From Hyaloperonospora brassicae (Eukaryota; Oomycota; Peronosporomycetes; Peronosporales; Peronosporaceae): a stretch of 64,000 nt of DNA. The notes under the pieces are model-generated. The model made no database searches. It was given only the letters and a program-made list of their open reading frames with translations, and was not told the DNA's origin. The stretch covers positions 485,001 to 549,000 of the forward strand of contig CANTFL010001446.1 of assembly GCA_947650285.1 (NCBI GenBank), read 5' to 3'. Shown piece after piece: positions 10,625 to 24,074 of the stretch; positions within the stretch are counted from its first letter, which is position 1, and the number at the start of each line of letters is the position of its first letter. The translations under genes and the position numbers were made by a program.

Positions 10625-13089
10625 GCAAAGCTATGCATATGCAATCTGGTGCTCTAGTGATGATTGTTAGTTATCCAGAAAAAGACGCAAATCGTCTTTT
10701 AGCTTCACTAGTCTTTACAACAAGGTCGTGGAGGGCTCGTGTGGCGCATAGAGTCCGTGCATTTACGCGCGTGGCCCTTAATCAGTACGTTTAGTTCCGT
10801 ACCGCGGCAGTCGATGCCGTTATGATCTTTGTGTAGGCGGCTTTTCTCGACCATTGGACCTCAAGATATCACTCACGATTTGTCATCCTATTCACACGGC
10901 TAAGCGTACTCTTTATCTGTATTTATTTACCAAGCAGAACAAGGCGCAACGGGAGATAGACCTATATTGGCAGTGAGACATTTATTTCTCTGGCACTTCC
11001 ATGTATTTGCATATTATAATACGATGTAAATTGTGTATTCAGACGTATACAACCAGGATTAATGTTACACGACCCCACATATTACCGGGACGTGAAATGA
11101 AATTGCAGTGGCTTCGTTTGATCTTGCGAAGGTCCTGCAACCCTGATTACACGATACATCATATCGGCTATGGTCCTAGTTAACGCATCTACAACACCCC
11201 TTCTGGAGAGAGTAGTAGGCCAGAAATTTAATCGATGATCTGTAACGGAGCCACAACATTTCATTCGACAAAGGATTAGCTTCTATCTCAACGAGGTACT
11301 TCGTTATTCACTAAAACACGACTCGACGAGTCTACTTAGCTCACTGACATTCTAGTCCTGGTTCTAAGTAATTCTGTGATTTATAAAATGATCTACACAA
11401 GCTAGATGCCTTACTAAAACTTTAACTCTTGTGACGAAAGAAGCCTTCGAAAGACACATGTCTTTTACGGATCAAAATGCAAAATAATGTTTATTCAATT
11501 CTCAACATACGGATACGAATTTGGCGTATTTAACATAATGAGAAATTTTACTCGACAAGAGTAAAATTTGAAACGTATCATTGATGCCTGAAACGACACT
11601 TATTTATATGAGCGGTACACCACATGCATGGTACACATATCTAGGCTTTGGATGTACCACCACAGTGTATTACCAATAAACCATCTCCCTTTAGATCAAT
11701 GTTTTACGGTCCAACACTCGTCTCAGTCCTTCTCTAGGTGGTAGTAGTGATATACGAGTAAACTCACGGTTGCACCCATAGATACACGCTAGCATGGCGC
11801 CATTGAGCTACATGCCACAGACGCTGAGTAGCATTCTCGAAGAGGCAGCAGAACATGAAATAGAAGCCAACATTACGAACAGAAGGTATCCCCAAACACA
11901 TCGTTACAAGGAACGAAACCCTTGCGGCACCCAATCCGATCACAGGGCGAGGTGTCATTAGGGCGCTAGCAGCTTTGATTAACACGTAAGGCTATAAGCT
12001 TCACGAAATTACTAATAGGCTCGACAAGCAACAAATGCAAGGCATATGCATACGAAAGAAAGCTCAATCAAGGTCGACGGCCATTGCATCTGGTTTCGGC
12101 TAGAAAATTGTATGTCTTTTAGCATCCTAGCATCAATGAAACACTTCGTCAAGTCGCTGACTAATCATTGATATGGTGGGTACCCAAACTCGAGGCAAAA
12201 ATGCCTAGCAAGATATATACAGCCAAACTCTACATAAGTGATATCTATCACCACAAAGTGTACGAATAAATTAATATTGGTAGCAAGTATAAACTACAAG
12301 CACATACAGAGTCAGTACCCTCGATGAGGACCGTTCTCATATCATTATATCTGAAAGAAACGGTCATTGCCATCAAGTTTTAATTCACCCAAATTAGTAC
12401 CGAATGTGCGTCGATTGCACAATGTGCAGAATCTCAAACCTAGTGTCGATTGATTCGATTATCTTCCGAAAAAATTCTTTGCTGTAGCTTTGCGATACTA
12501 TAGTGCTAAGGCCAAAGACGTTCGTGTGCCGTTCTTACCATGCAACACCACCAGAAAATTCTTTCAGCCCAATTTTGTTGGCTATTGCAGCAACAAGAAC
12601 CAGATGTTGTCTTACAACAAATCCATCTGCACTTGCATTAACAAGGTCAAAGTGTGCTGTGACGTTTATAGATCCTTTTTCTGAGGCGTGCAATTTGTCA
12701 ACGGCGTTAGGAAATCTTGACGCCGCGGGATCTTAAAAATCCATGAGCTTTTAGACTTAGGCTATCCACGCCACTTTATTATGTATTATTTACGGTAATT
12801 ACAACGATGACGTCTCACGATATTCCTCACATGAAGTAAGAGGTTTTCCTTTTCATCGAACAGCACAGGCGGATACCAACAAGCCGGGGGCATCTAATGC
12901 CCATCTTTCATGAGTAATTAGCATTTATATGTACCACGTAGCGCAACACCTCTTCGAGAGTGTAATACACGCGAAATCATTTGAGAAGTTTGTACGATTT
13001 TCTGCGCATAGTCAGCCTCGTTTGGAGATGCAGCTCGATACCCTTATGCGGATGATTAATTCGTGGCACGGCCACCTTCGTCGGTGCAA
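10625..13089. other. Repeat-like, AT-leaning intergenic stretch
   Basis: No complete gene is visible. On the minus strand about 12396-12737 is open for roughly 110 codons without a start (readable motifs NVTAHFDLVNAS and KEFSGGVAWYERH). It has protein-like composition but I do not recognise it; it may be a decayed gene. The part nearest 13089 probably includes the 3' flank or LTR of the gypsy remnant that follows, but no LTR boundary could be fixed. Confidence 0.3.
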
Positions 13090-16000
13090 GATCATAAAGG
13101 CTCATGTGGAAGCAGTTTTTATACAGCTTGAGTAAGCTGATATTACAAACGGGGATATATGCAGCTTTAGAGGAATACTTTGCGTGTGAGCAAGACCCTT
13201 ATTGGCCAAGACCGTGAATGGCGCGATGGACCATGGACGCAACTTCGTCTTGAAGATGGCGATCACTATAATTTTAAACACGATTTTGGCATTGAGTGAT
13301 TATTGATCTCCGACCGCATAACTTTAATACAACCTCTGTCATTTGGCATCTGTTTGTTGATTTCGTTTATCCTTGCTTTCAGGCTTTGCATCACGCACAT
13401 GTCGTAGGACACATCTCCGCTTTACGAGACACTCGCTTACCTGTTTTAAAACGATGTTAGGGATGACAGAGCAAAGCCGGTCGGAAATCTCTGTTCCACC
13501 AAGCCTGAAACCACGCAGTTGTTGTGGTAAAGGGACGCGAGGGTGTGTGAGGCCGTTGACGTAGAATGATGTACAGCTGTTAGAGGCATGAGCAGCCTTA
13601 TTCAACGAAAACTCAACAATAGGAAGCACAAAGTATCAGCCTTTAGGAGTATCAGCGCAAATACTGCGTAAGATGCCAATTATAACACGATTTACTCACT
13701 CGGGTGGACCATCGGTCTGCGGAAGATTCATTGTGGACATCATCAACCGGTTGCACAGTACAATAAACACGGATTTTCGAAACTTACCAGTGAAGCAAGG
13801 ATCTCTATAAGAGATAATTGTCACAGGCAGATCTTGTTGACAAGAAACGCGATTAATGAATAGCTTAGATGAAACTTCGCCATCATTGGAATCGATCACA
13901 TCATTCAAGTGTTCCATCTTGCCTAGACGGTCAAAATCTATCACAATGGCGGTGTTGGCCAACGAAATTTTTGTTAGGCCGAACACAAAGTCCATGCTTA
14001 TAGATTCCCAGCACCCAAAGTTTATGGGTAATTTGGCGAGCGGTTCTGCCGCATTTGATGAGACTCTGAAGTAATGATAGACTTCGCACGTAAAAACGTT
14101 CGTGATTGCCCATTTGCAGAGTTTGAGACACATAGAATGGTGACACACGGAGCTGTGTGTCTTATCTCGACCGAGATGACCGCTCAACGCAGTATCAGGC
14201 GTCTCAAAGAGGATAAGATACTAGCGTTTCTCATTGCGTGAAACCAGAATACAAGGAGGATCCAAAACATCCGTGCAGAAGAACAATTTATCTTATATTG
14301 AATGTAATATAGATGTATTCTCGCTGGTAAGCGCGCTAAAATGTTATGCTTGAGTCGGTGACCTTTCGCTACCCTGAGCACGAAGCAGATCTACACCTTC
14401 ATCATCCTGTTACAGGCCGCACGAATCAATTTCGATAGGGATAACGACAGATTTGTTACGCGAGCAAGAACATATTCCGACTTGCGCGATAACTTATCTG
14501 CCAAGGAGTTCTACATATCCGGATTTTACTTTACCTCAGAGCTATATTCAGGCGAGCTTATAAAGATAGCAATCCATTTTTGAAAGAAACAAGGCGACTG
14601 GGTCGCAGTGCGTAATGACAAATGATCAGAAATCAAACAAATGATTAAATCCAATCAGATATATATATAAATTTGACGAGAGCATACTTTGTTACAAGCA
14701 GCGCTTTGCCATGACTGGATTGTTCTTCTCTGCAACTTTTATCTAGCGTGACTCATACGCGACAACACGCTTATGGCCATCCGGGACATCGTGCATTAAT
14801 GAACAGCCAATGGAAAAGTCAGAAGCGTCACAGGCGACACCGAAGGGTAGCTCGGGATCTAGAAAAATCTAGACCGAAGTCTAAAACAGATATTCTTTTA
14901 CAGCTATAAAATGTCATTTTGTGTGCTAGCCCAGCATCATTCCAAGTCCATATGTAGGAGTTTAAATAATGGCCGCGCCATGTCTGCGTAATTTGCACTG
15001 TATTTTTGCAAGTAGTAGGCGAGGCCAGTTAAACGATGGCTTTGACCTTAGCGGTATCCTATTGAAGGTATCGCTTACCAATGAATCGTAAGAGAAAGTG
15101 TTTTTTCTTAGCACCAAAAATGCATCAGAATAAAGCTTATTTAAGCGAATGCATCGAAGCACGAATTGTAAATGACCCATATGATTATCCACCACCGGAG
15201 CGCACGTTCTATGTACGACTATGGTTGAAAATGTCATCAAAGTACGTATGTACATAGCCTCAATGATACCTGCATAGTTGCGTCATTAATCGATCAAAAT
15301 ATAGTTGGGGAATTAGATAATCTATGAGACATCACAATCCAAAATATAACGCATACCGCTCGTATTTTAACCGCAGTAAGAGGAATGTCTTTGGCTTGCA
15401 TGAGTAATTGGTAAAACTATCGACCACGTCGAGTGCGCTGAATCTCTAACACCCGACCATAGGTTTCTCTAGAACGCCATTTCATGATATTAGTTTATTC
15501 GACAAATAGGTGGCCGCCCTGATCCTATTCTAAGCATTAACAATTCGCCTCTGATTATTTACTTATAATAAAAAATATAAATTTTATTGACAAGACATAA
15601 CCCCACCAACCAATTCGTTTCGTGATTTGCACAAATGTAACCGTCAATGACGTCTCAATCTTTCTATGAAGATGGCCGCTGCCGCGTGGAGAATATGTTA
15701 GATATATCATAACTATATTTAATAAATGACGAATAATTATCGAGAGGTCCAACGAACAGTAAAACAGTTTTGACGTACGACATTCTATATTTCCTTGGCC
15801 TAAACGATGACACGGATTGATGCGGATTGTAAAATATTGCGAATCTACTATGATCACTGAATGCCAAATTGGATGCATTTACTATTTACTTGCTATCGGC
15901 AAGGATTAGTTAGACTAGATATCGGGGATGTGTTCGCGAGGTTGGACAAGTCACCTGTCTGAGAGTCTTTGTAGACTCCGTAATATACATTGATTCCGTC

Positions 16001-17560
16001 TAGCACCACAGTTGGATTCAAAAAGGATCATATTACGCGTCAGAAAAGATTAACATGGCCTGCTAATACATTTAAAAGGTGTATAGTGTATTACTAGTAT
16101 CACTCTGTGATGATAAATATATTTGTTGTCTCGCTATATCCGCTAGATTACTTTACAGTGTCTTCATGAGATTTAGGACCTCCTAAAGATCGTTTCTATG
16201 GATTTTTGAGGTTGTCACAAACCTAAACCTGTTTATACGAGAGCCGATTTCTTGATTTACATTAAGTAAAGTATTACGCTCCCACATACCTCATCGAGTG
16301 GATCACGTGACACTGCACGCGCATCTGTTATACTATCTGCTTGAAGAAATAACAACATATGTTTTTTAATAGTCTTCATCGACATTCAAATAGTAGATAT
16401 CGCACCCAGCACAATTAGTTACATCATTACGCGACGTTATACGCATATCATTGAGCTTTAGCTCAAACTGTCTCGGCCTTTAGCGAACAACGCCTTCATC
16501 ATTACGCGATATATCATCGAAACGGGTACAATAAAACGGATTCCGTGCCGTATCACCCATCAGTTAATGAGCTTGGCTCGAGGCTTATGTCGTTGGTGTC
16601 TACATATTAAACTTACTCTGAAGATCCTATGCCCAACACACTGACTGAATTAGGCAGAAGATCGCGCCAATAATTGGTTTTTGTCAGCGGGGTTGGATCA
16701 TGACTCTTGGAAGATCGCTCGGAATAGTTCGCGCTGCGCATTTTATCTTTGACGTCCAATTAACCAATCACTCGTGGCGTCGCAGCTATGCCACCCCGAG
16801 GTATATGACTTTATGTCGTGTTTAAGTCAGATACGATTTTTTACGCCATTAGGCCCAGGAAACTTTATGCCGAGGTTTGTCGGGACTTTGGAACCATAAA
16901 CTTTGTATCTGTTGCCATTGTAACGGTGGTAGTCTCACTCTCTTTTGCCCCTAGTACCCCAGCGTTTCTCTGACTCATATATCTGGGATAATGTCGAGCT
17001 TTGTTTCCAGATACTCCGGAATCGATCAAAATAACCTAAAGCTCAGTCAGCTTTATAAAAGGCTCTTTCGCGACAAGAATGGAATGACTTACACATAACT
17101 TCTGTGTTTTGTATCTCAGAGATCTGATCGACGAGGCCCTTCTCACCTCTACATCTGTGAGGCACAGCACAACGTAATAAGTTCCTTCTTAGGCGCCCCG
17201 CGCCTGATTGTACTCGACAAATTCCGTCACCAAGCCAAAATTCTGGCTTGGCGGGATCTCGGCTCATCTAGCGCTGTTTGCGCAGCGGACATCCTGATCG
17301 AAGGTGTTTGGTTGCTTCGTACGTGTGACATAGTCGGGAGACGCAAAATTGATCGGCAACTTGAAGACCAGCTTTATCGTTCCCATCAACATTGCTAAGG
17401 TCCACATGTCCAGGATGATTGGACGCCTATATACTCATACACCATGAGCTCGTAAATTTGGATAACACCAATTAAAATTTCTCTCTCATTAAAAGCTGAA
17501 CTTAGCGCTCTGTGCTATTTATGACGCATCTTGATATTCTGGGAGGGTGAAAGCGGAAGG
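13090..17560 (-). pseudogene. Decayed Ty3/gypsy retrotransposon gag-pol
   Basis: Minus-strand remains in canonical Ty3/gypsy order, broken by many stops and frameshifts. Part of a possible gag lies at about 17050-17560. The aspartic protease is near 17030-16600, with LIDSGVSGN around 17007-17033. Reverse transcriptase fragments lie at about 15880-15560 and 15255-14962 (motif HLQFVLRCIRLNKLY). An integrase zinc-binding leader with an in-frame stop lies near 14260-14160 (SGHLGRDKT), the integrase core at 14160-13690 (ISMDFVFGL), and the integrase C-terminal part at 13630-13339 (YVNGLTHPRVPL), with a chromo-like or post-integrase tail to about 13090. The protein string is recognisable throughout but nowhere intact, so the element is dead. 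LTRs could not be located. PR-RT-IN order distinguishes gypsy from copia. Confidence 0.85.
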
Positions 17561-20500
17561 CTTCGGTTCTTACTGCGCCGATGCGAAAACCATTCTTGAA
17601 TACGATTACGTGAGCTTACATAAGGAGAGGGTCAATTTGAATTGCAAAAATAAGCATATTAAACTCTTAAAATAAAAATAGGTAATATGTTCTTGATCTG
17701 GCGAAGATAAGAAGCGTGGGAGCGCACGGTACACCTGGTCAGATGGAGCAAAAAATGGAAAGCTAAAGATTTCACGGCCATCATATAAGAAATAGAGAGT
17801 ACAATTTATATGTCCCACTCAAGTGTCCTTTCAATATCTCTTTAATTAATTACAAGTAACTGGATGTTGCAAATTGCTCACACATGGAGAAATTTGTGAA
17901 AATTGTGCCCTCCACAATCGTTAGGAGATGGTGCAAAAACGAGGCATGATACCTCATCCTTCACCACGCCGGCCACAGGCGGTCTTACATTTCACTTATT
18001 CACATTGATAAGTTATGTGAGGCCACAAGACACACTTGACCTACGGTCAAGAATGATTTTTACTGAGGTACTTAATAAGAGCAAAATAGTTACCTCAGTA
18101 AACTCATTCCTGACAGGAAGCTAATTGTTTCAAGAGGTCATTTCTCAACCGAAGTAGTAGTATTAAAAGTCGACGTCCGACAGCCCATTTATATTTGGAA
18201 TCCTCGGAGAGGCCGAGCAATTATTGTGCGTAAGCCTACACTTGGCCGCTTAGTGACAGAGAATACCATGCAAAATATTGGTTATCACGTTGGCAATGAC
18301 ATGTCGTTCCCACTTCCATATCAAAGGTATATAAAAGAAATCAGAACGACATTTCGATTGGCCGCGGGATGCTACACGAAGCGATATGGAATTCCTTCTG
18401 GATATAGAACTGGATAGAGTCGCATCCAAATCTTGCCTTGAAGAATCGTAATGAAGCCAGTACGTAGAATGACTCATCTGATTATGATTTATTTTTATTT
18501 TGTTTTGAGAATGGTGACTCATTCACCACAATCTGATCAAGAGACCATTACTTTGCCTTCGCCCCAATTATTGTTAATACTAACATCAATATGCTCGTCG
18601 GAGGTTTACAATATACGATTGCTATCGCAATATAGATCTTGCGACCACCAGCAAATTGATGGTAGAAGTCCTGGTCCAACTCCGAAGCACACTAAAGTCC
18701 TCATCCACACAAAGTTATTCTACGAGGGGCGCGAGTAAGCTCAAGCGTGTCGATCGACATAACAAGCTAGTGCGCCTTAATGTCTTGTATGTCGACACGT
18801 TGTTGGTCGGGGTCGCTGTGGTCAGCGGAGATGTAACCCGGCGATCTGTCTGGCCACCGACGACGCGCTTTAGCGCTTGCCACTATAGTGGTTTGATGTG
18901 TGAAATAGCTGAATGACTCAACGATTTCGCTGGAGGCGACGTTAGGACGAAAAATACAGGAGTTCGCACGTACACTGCATCGCAAATATAGTTTTCATTA
19001 ATGCATATAGCTACTCGTATGTCTAGCATACATCGCTAGTCTCTTTATTGCTCTATTTATGTACGTTTTATTATGATATATGACGCATTTGTATGATGTT
19101 CCTTTCATTTGTATAACAGACTTTTCTTTACTAAAAATTGGTTTAAACTCTATTCAGTACTGTACTTTTATAGTATCGTTCAATTTCGTGTGACAGTAAG
19201 ACCTATCTTAAGATATGATTTTGATGTCTTCTGATTCCATATTCCGTATAAAATATAGAATTAGAATATGGGTCCAAAGAATGTAAGATTCAAGCTACAC
19301 GCTTGTACCTATGTAAACGTAGCACGTCCGTGGTGTCTATTTATTGCCTGTCAAACCGCAAAAGACTTACAAAATAATAACATTATTGGATACATATTTT
19401 ATAAATTAGATAATTTCAGAGAAGAAAAGGATAACCGGCCCCCAGGTTTTCGTTAACCACCTCCAAATATTACCGTAGTTTATATACCTTCCATCTTTAT
19501 GCGCGCCACGGCTTGCGCCCCCATCTGAATCAACATGACCATCAATATGAGTAAGATTCATCACTGCATCCGTGAGTGGAAAAGTACTCGACAAGAACCT
19601 TGTTGATGGCGGTCTTCAACGACTAAGCAGATGTTTACATAAAAACAGCGTTCGTGCTACAAGCGACGGAGATCGTGGCGCTCAGTGATCCATCCTCGTT
19701 GATGCCGGTTATCACTGCTGTCATGTTGATCGGCTTGGACCATCCACTTAACGGCATTGTGCACAACGACGAGGAGGAGTGGGTGTCAATACTGCGGTCG
19801 ATCTTCATTTGAATCGAAACGAAGTCAATTGTAGTGCCCAGCGGATGCAGACTGCCTATTCGGGGAAACACTATCGAGGAAATCTCAGTCTGGATCTTGT
19901 CAGACGCCACGTCGAGCCACCACCATCATTAAATTACACGTTAGTCTGGTTAGTCAATTGAACAGGTATTACGACGATTGATATGCCTCTTGATAGACCT
20001 CTGCGGCTGGCTTGAACTTAATTCTGAATATGGGATTGTTGGATGCCTTTGTCACAATGTCCATGCAGAATAATCGCTACAATCCCAACCTGTTCCATAA
20101 TCGCACTTATGAAAGTCTCATTTGACCGAGCCATTACTCAGTCAAATGAAGTAGCTGAATAATAAATTACCACACGTCGCCGACTTAAGGACATGCATAG
20201 ATTGTTCAGATGTAGTATTTTATCATTTGTAAATGAGATTGTAAATTACTTTTGAGACCAGAAATATTTTTGGTCTTACCAATCAGAAGGCGTGAATCGA
20301 GTAAATTACGGTAATATATAGGGGTGGGGGTGATTAACGAAAAACTGGGGGGGGTTTGTTGATGTTTCCAATTCAGAAAAACCGGACTGACATCGTTTAT
20401 GAGAGATGTATCGAACAAAGTGCGCTCAAAAGTATAATTTTGATCGACCACAAGACAATTTCGTATGAGTGTCCTGCTTCGTTATGCCTATTAAAATATG

Positions 20501-22015
20501 CAATGATATATCTAGAAGTGCGTGTGACGACAGTGGAGATTCTATCATTGTCTACATGTAAAAAAGGCGTCGTCTAGAGGATCAATGTATTGAGCGTATT
20601 TTCGGGTTGTCGCGCAAAAATTGGTCTACGAGACCCATGACTTTGCAGCTGGTAGTGATCAATACAAATTACACCATCCTTCATGCTAGACCGTTTGGCT
20701 TAACTAAAATACTCCCACTTTCGCCTGCATTGAGACTCACTTTTTATAAATTTTTATGCACTCACTCGCATTTGAATAAACTTTCTTCCAAAAAAAGATG
20801 GCTTTTGGCTTGACAAAAAATAACCTTCATTTATTGATTCGCATGTGCTATGTCATTTATTGTGATGCTCTTCCTCGTGCTTCGATATCCAGGATTAGAG
20901 CCGTTCTGCGTTATTATGTATACGTATCGTAATACTAGAATGAAGTATGCGCAAGGTGCCGTCAGTCGCATGCATGATGACGTTGTCCACGAACCTTTAA
21001 TTTGTACTATAAAGAACAAAGCTCGGGTTTCAAACCTTCGGGCATGTGCCAAGCCCGTAATGGATCCTACAGGTAAGTCGCCTCGTCAGCAGGCTAAAGA
21101 TCCAATACATCGATGTCATTATTGTCCACATGTTGAGTTTTATGCAAAAACGAGATTTCATTTTTGTAGCTAAGATCCTCTTTTGAATTGAGACAAATTA
21201 CATGCACATGTGTATGCCATCTTAAAAGTTCGACACGTCTACAACTTTGCTAGGTATTTGAAATCTTAGTGTGCAGGACCCCTTTGCTTATCGAAAAAAC
21301 ACTGGTTACTTTGCAGAAAGCGCGCATAGATCAATCAGTGTGATAAGGAGATGTGTAGAGGGTCTGTAGCAAGGGCTAGCTTATACATTGCGAGACTCAC
21401 TCGACTCGGCAACAAGATTCGGATTACAAATAGAGTCCTAGTTGCACGCTGCCAATCTTCCTTTCATTGGCGAAATGTGGTTCTATTCATGTCGCCATCA
21501 TTCGTTTGAATGTGACGGACGAACGTGTCCGACACAAAGCCAATCAGTGTTTTCTTACCGACGATCAGAGGTATGATAGAGACTCTGTTCGGTCTGATGG
21601 GACAGCAATGAACATGGCTGTGGACCACTGCGACTGACTGTGCAATTGTACGTGCCCTGCTCACCGCGTCAAGCAGCAATTAAGCTACAAGCATCAAGTT
21701 ATCACGAGATCTCCCTCTTCCTAAGTGCAAACGCACGTATTTGGATGCGCAGTTTTCATACACCTGTGCCGCGTCATCACAAAAAGTGGAGGCGAAAACG
21801 ACTCATTTTCAATATGTGCGTGCGTGTGTATTCTGCTACATTTGACAATGGACGCGCTTTGGCCCAGCTAGCTGTGTTCAGGAATCCAGATATGTCAATA
21901 GAATAGGTATGTTGCTGTTCATTCATACCATTTTCGTACGTCGTCGATACATTCCACTGCGTTCTGACTCCTTGTAGATCTCACCTTATCAGAGTGACGA
22001 CGACTGACGTTACAG
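17561..22015. other. Repeat-derived stretch without assignable genes
   Basis: Only short, uninterpretable frames are present. Local structures seen: an inverted repeat TACTGAGGTA...TACCTCAGTA near 18061-18103, and a G-rich run near 20322-20357. A minus-strand open stretch at 19635-19910 reads like protein (motif SGWSKPINMTAVITG) but is not recognised. A + strand stretch at 20850-21173 ends with a possible Cys/His cluster (HRCHYCPH). Some of this is probably the 5' end and LTR of the gypsy remnant. The part just before 22015 may hold upstream exons of the next gene. Confidence 0.3.
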
Positions 22016-22964
22016 CTTCATTCTGGTAGATCGACGCGGACTCCGTACACGCGAAGAAATCGAATCCTGGATTCGTTGGCAGCTGGCTGCAGCGATAGCT
22101 CACGCTTGGGTTCTGCCACGTAAGTAACGGTGACATTGACGTTGACGCACTTTCACTCGGTCATTGCTGCACTTGCGAATAGCATCGTACAGAATGGCAA
22201 TCACAACGATCTTATTGCAGAACAAAGTGTGAAGCAGGCGGAGGCGACCATGTAAAATCTTTATTTCCCCACCGTCACTTCTCGCACCGTATGTGTACCG
22301 TCGTGGCAGTGTAGCAGCTTTCATACTCGCGTCGACTCGGTTGTCAGAATTACAGACTGACCACGCACCGCAAAGGTTCCTCGAGGGTTGTTTCGAGCTT
22401 CGCGACACAATCCATTCCAAGCGGCTAACTCTCTTTGGCACAGAATAGCACTGGGAAGCGGAAAATGCAGTCGCCACATTTGTGGACGAGCTTTTGTGGA
22501 AGACGATGACAGCCATGACTACGACTCGACCAGTCATGGTCGCTCACGGAAGCGTACGGTTATGCAATGGGTGTCGGCATTTTGGTTTGCTACGAGCCGG
22601 ACACCCAAAGGACTTGCGATAATGAAAACATTGTACGGTTGGCTGGCAAGCTGTCGGTTGGCAATGTGACATGCATGCACAAAGCAGCTCGATACACTCC
22701 GTCAAACAGCCGTTGCACAGCGACGCGGAAGCAAAGACCGAATTCGTTGTTTCTGGACGTCGTTTATTCTGACGCGTTGCGTGTTGGCAGTCCCAAAGGC
22801 ACAAAAAGGATTGCAGATACGCATTGATCGAGTCTGCGGAACCGGTAAAGGCATCACACTGCAACCACAAGCAGGCTATATGGAAGAAGCGGCGTCTAGT
22901 GACACACAGGCCAGCTGGATCCCAGCGCTCGTTCACACCAAAGGACTTGCTCCAGCATGACTGA
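22016..22964 (+). pseudogene. Unrecognised gene, probably broken by in-frame stops
   Basis: Two exons join cleanly. Exon 22016-22119 follows a CTGAC branch site and TTACAG acceptor and reads LVDRRGLRTREEIESWIRWQ. It ends at a GTAAGT donor, and the next exon starts at 22318 in the matching phase (1 + 2 nt), reading ASTRLSELQTDHAPQ and then LRDTIHSKRLTLFGTE. An in-frame TAG follows at 22446-22448, after which the same frame continues HWEAENAVATFVDELLW until stops near 22618. The same frame is open again at the end, finishing at a TGA at 22962-22964, 36 bp from the convergent V-ATPase E stop. The coding character is clear, but I do not recognise the family. It is either a pseudogene, a gene with further small introns, or one with a sequence error. 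Upstream exons probably exist before 22016 but were not resolved. Confidence 0.4.
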
Positions 22965-23000
22965 ATTCCTTTCGATGCGTATCCTGCGTGGAACCTCAAT

Positions 23001-24074
23001 CTACGGAGTCGGGAACAGCATCTTGCGCACCGTAGGCTTCAAATCGTAGTACACCTGGTTCAAGCGCGTGTCCAGTGTGTTGTCGCACACAATTTTGCCC
23101 TGCTTTGCATACAACACGACGCCCCCAGCTTTGGCGTCCGACACCATGCCGTCAGCAGCCTTGTTGAGTGTCACCTTGACGTTGCTCACATCCTGGTTGG
23201 CCTCCTTCTCCACAATATCAATGTACTTTGCCGTGGCATCTTGCAGTACCGTCTCTGCAGCATGCACGTCCTTAGTGCGCACAGCTACCACCACCTCCGT
23301 CTCGAACAGCTTGATCAGGCCTTGCACGATGAGCTCGCGCAGCAGCTCCTTGTTCTTGTCGTCTGAGGTCGTATAACCCTTCAGCTGATCTTGGCCCTCC
23401 ACAATGAGTGTCTTCAGCAGCTCGTCACGAGCTATCATCTTTTGTCGTCGCGAGGCGCCGATCTCGGCCGAGCGGGCACTGCATAACACCAGCAACACGA
23501 GCAGGATCCACCCATCACTACTATTTGTTCACTGCTTTTCGAGGCAAAACAAAGCACGAGGCCACTCACATGCGCTTGTTCACTTCGCGCTCCTTCTCTT
23601 TGCGTTTGTACTCTTCTTGGATCTTGAGTTTGGCATTGTGCACCAGCAGCTGCTTCTCCAGATTAAAGTCGTGCTCCGTCTACCACCACATCACAACAGT
23701 CAAGAGCCGCCGAGTCGGCCACACACAGTCAGTACGTCAAACGCTTTCTCCCTTTATGACCGCTTCCACCGCCTCTACAATAGTTCCCGAGTTCCAACTG
23801 TGCCGTCTTTTTGTCCAGAGACGCTCGAGATGACACGCTTTCCACTACACTTTCGACAGCTCCAAGTCTTCTTCTGCTGAACATCGTACTAGTAGTAGAG
23901 GCGGTAGTAGTAGTAGTAGTAGAGGTAGTAGTAGTAGTGGTAGTTTTGGTAGTAGTAGTAGTAGTAGTGTTGGTAGTGTACCTTAATGCGAATCTCGTTG
24001 GCTTTCTCGTGCGCTTCCTGCAGAATAAAGTTCACCATCTGCTTAATCTGTCGGTCCGCATCGCTCGCGTTCAT
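23001..24074 (-). CDS. V-type H+-ATPase subunit E
   Basis: Peripheral-stalk subunit of the vacuolar proton pump, linking the V1 and Vo sectors with subunit G. Three exons in matching phase: 24074-23982 (31 codons from the ATG at 24072-24074), 23679-23570, and 23478-23001, giving 226 residues, the usual subunit E length. The N-terminus MNASDADRQIKQMVNFI followed by a helical stretch rich in E, K and R (residues about 15-85), then ASRRQKMIARDELL and the C-terminal domain ending in MLFPTP, are typical of the family. Introns use GTACAC and GTGAGT donors. Intron 1 (302 bp) contains a TAG/CTA triplet microsatellite. I start at 24074 because it gives the family's usual N-terminus; an in-frame extension upstream lacks family resemblance. 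The gene is divergent from SDHAF2, with 200 bp between start codons. A second copy starts at 63086 in the inverted duplicate. Confidence 0.95.
23886..23981. repeat. TAG/CTA triplet microsatellite in V-ATPase E intron 1
   Basis: Imperfect (TAG)n on the + strand, with interruptions GAGGCGG, TTTTGG and GTTGG. It lies in intron 1 of the minus-strand gene, next to its donor. The corresponding tract in the other arm (about 63179-63264) differs in length and interruption pattern. Confidence 0.9.
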
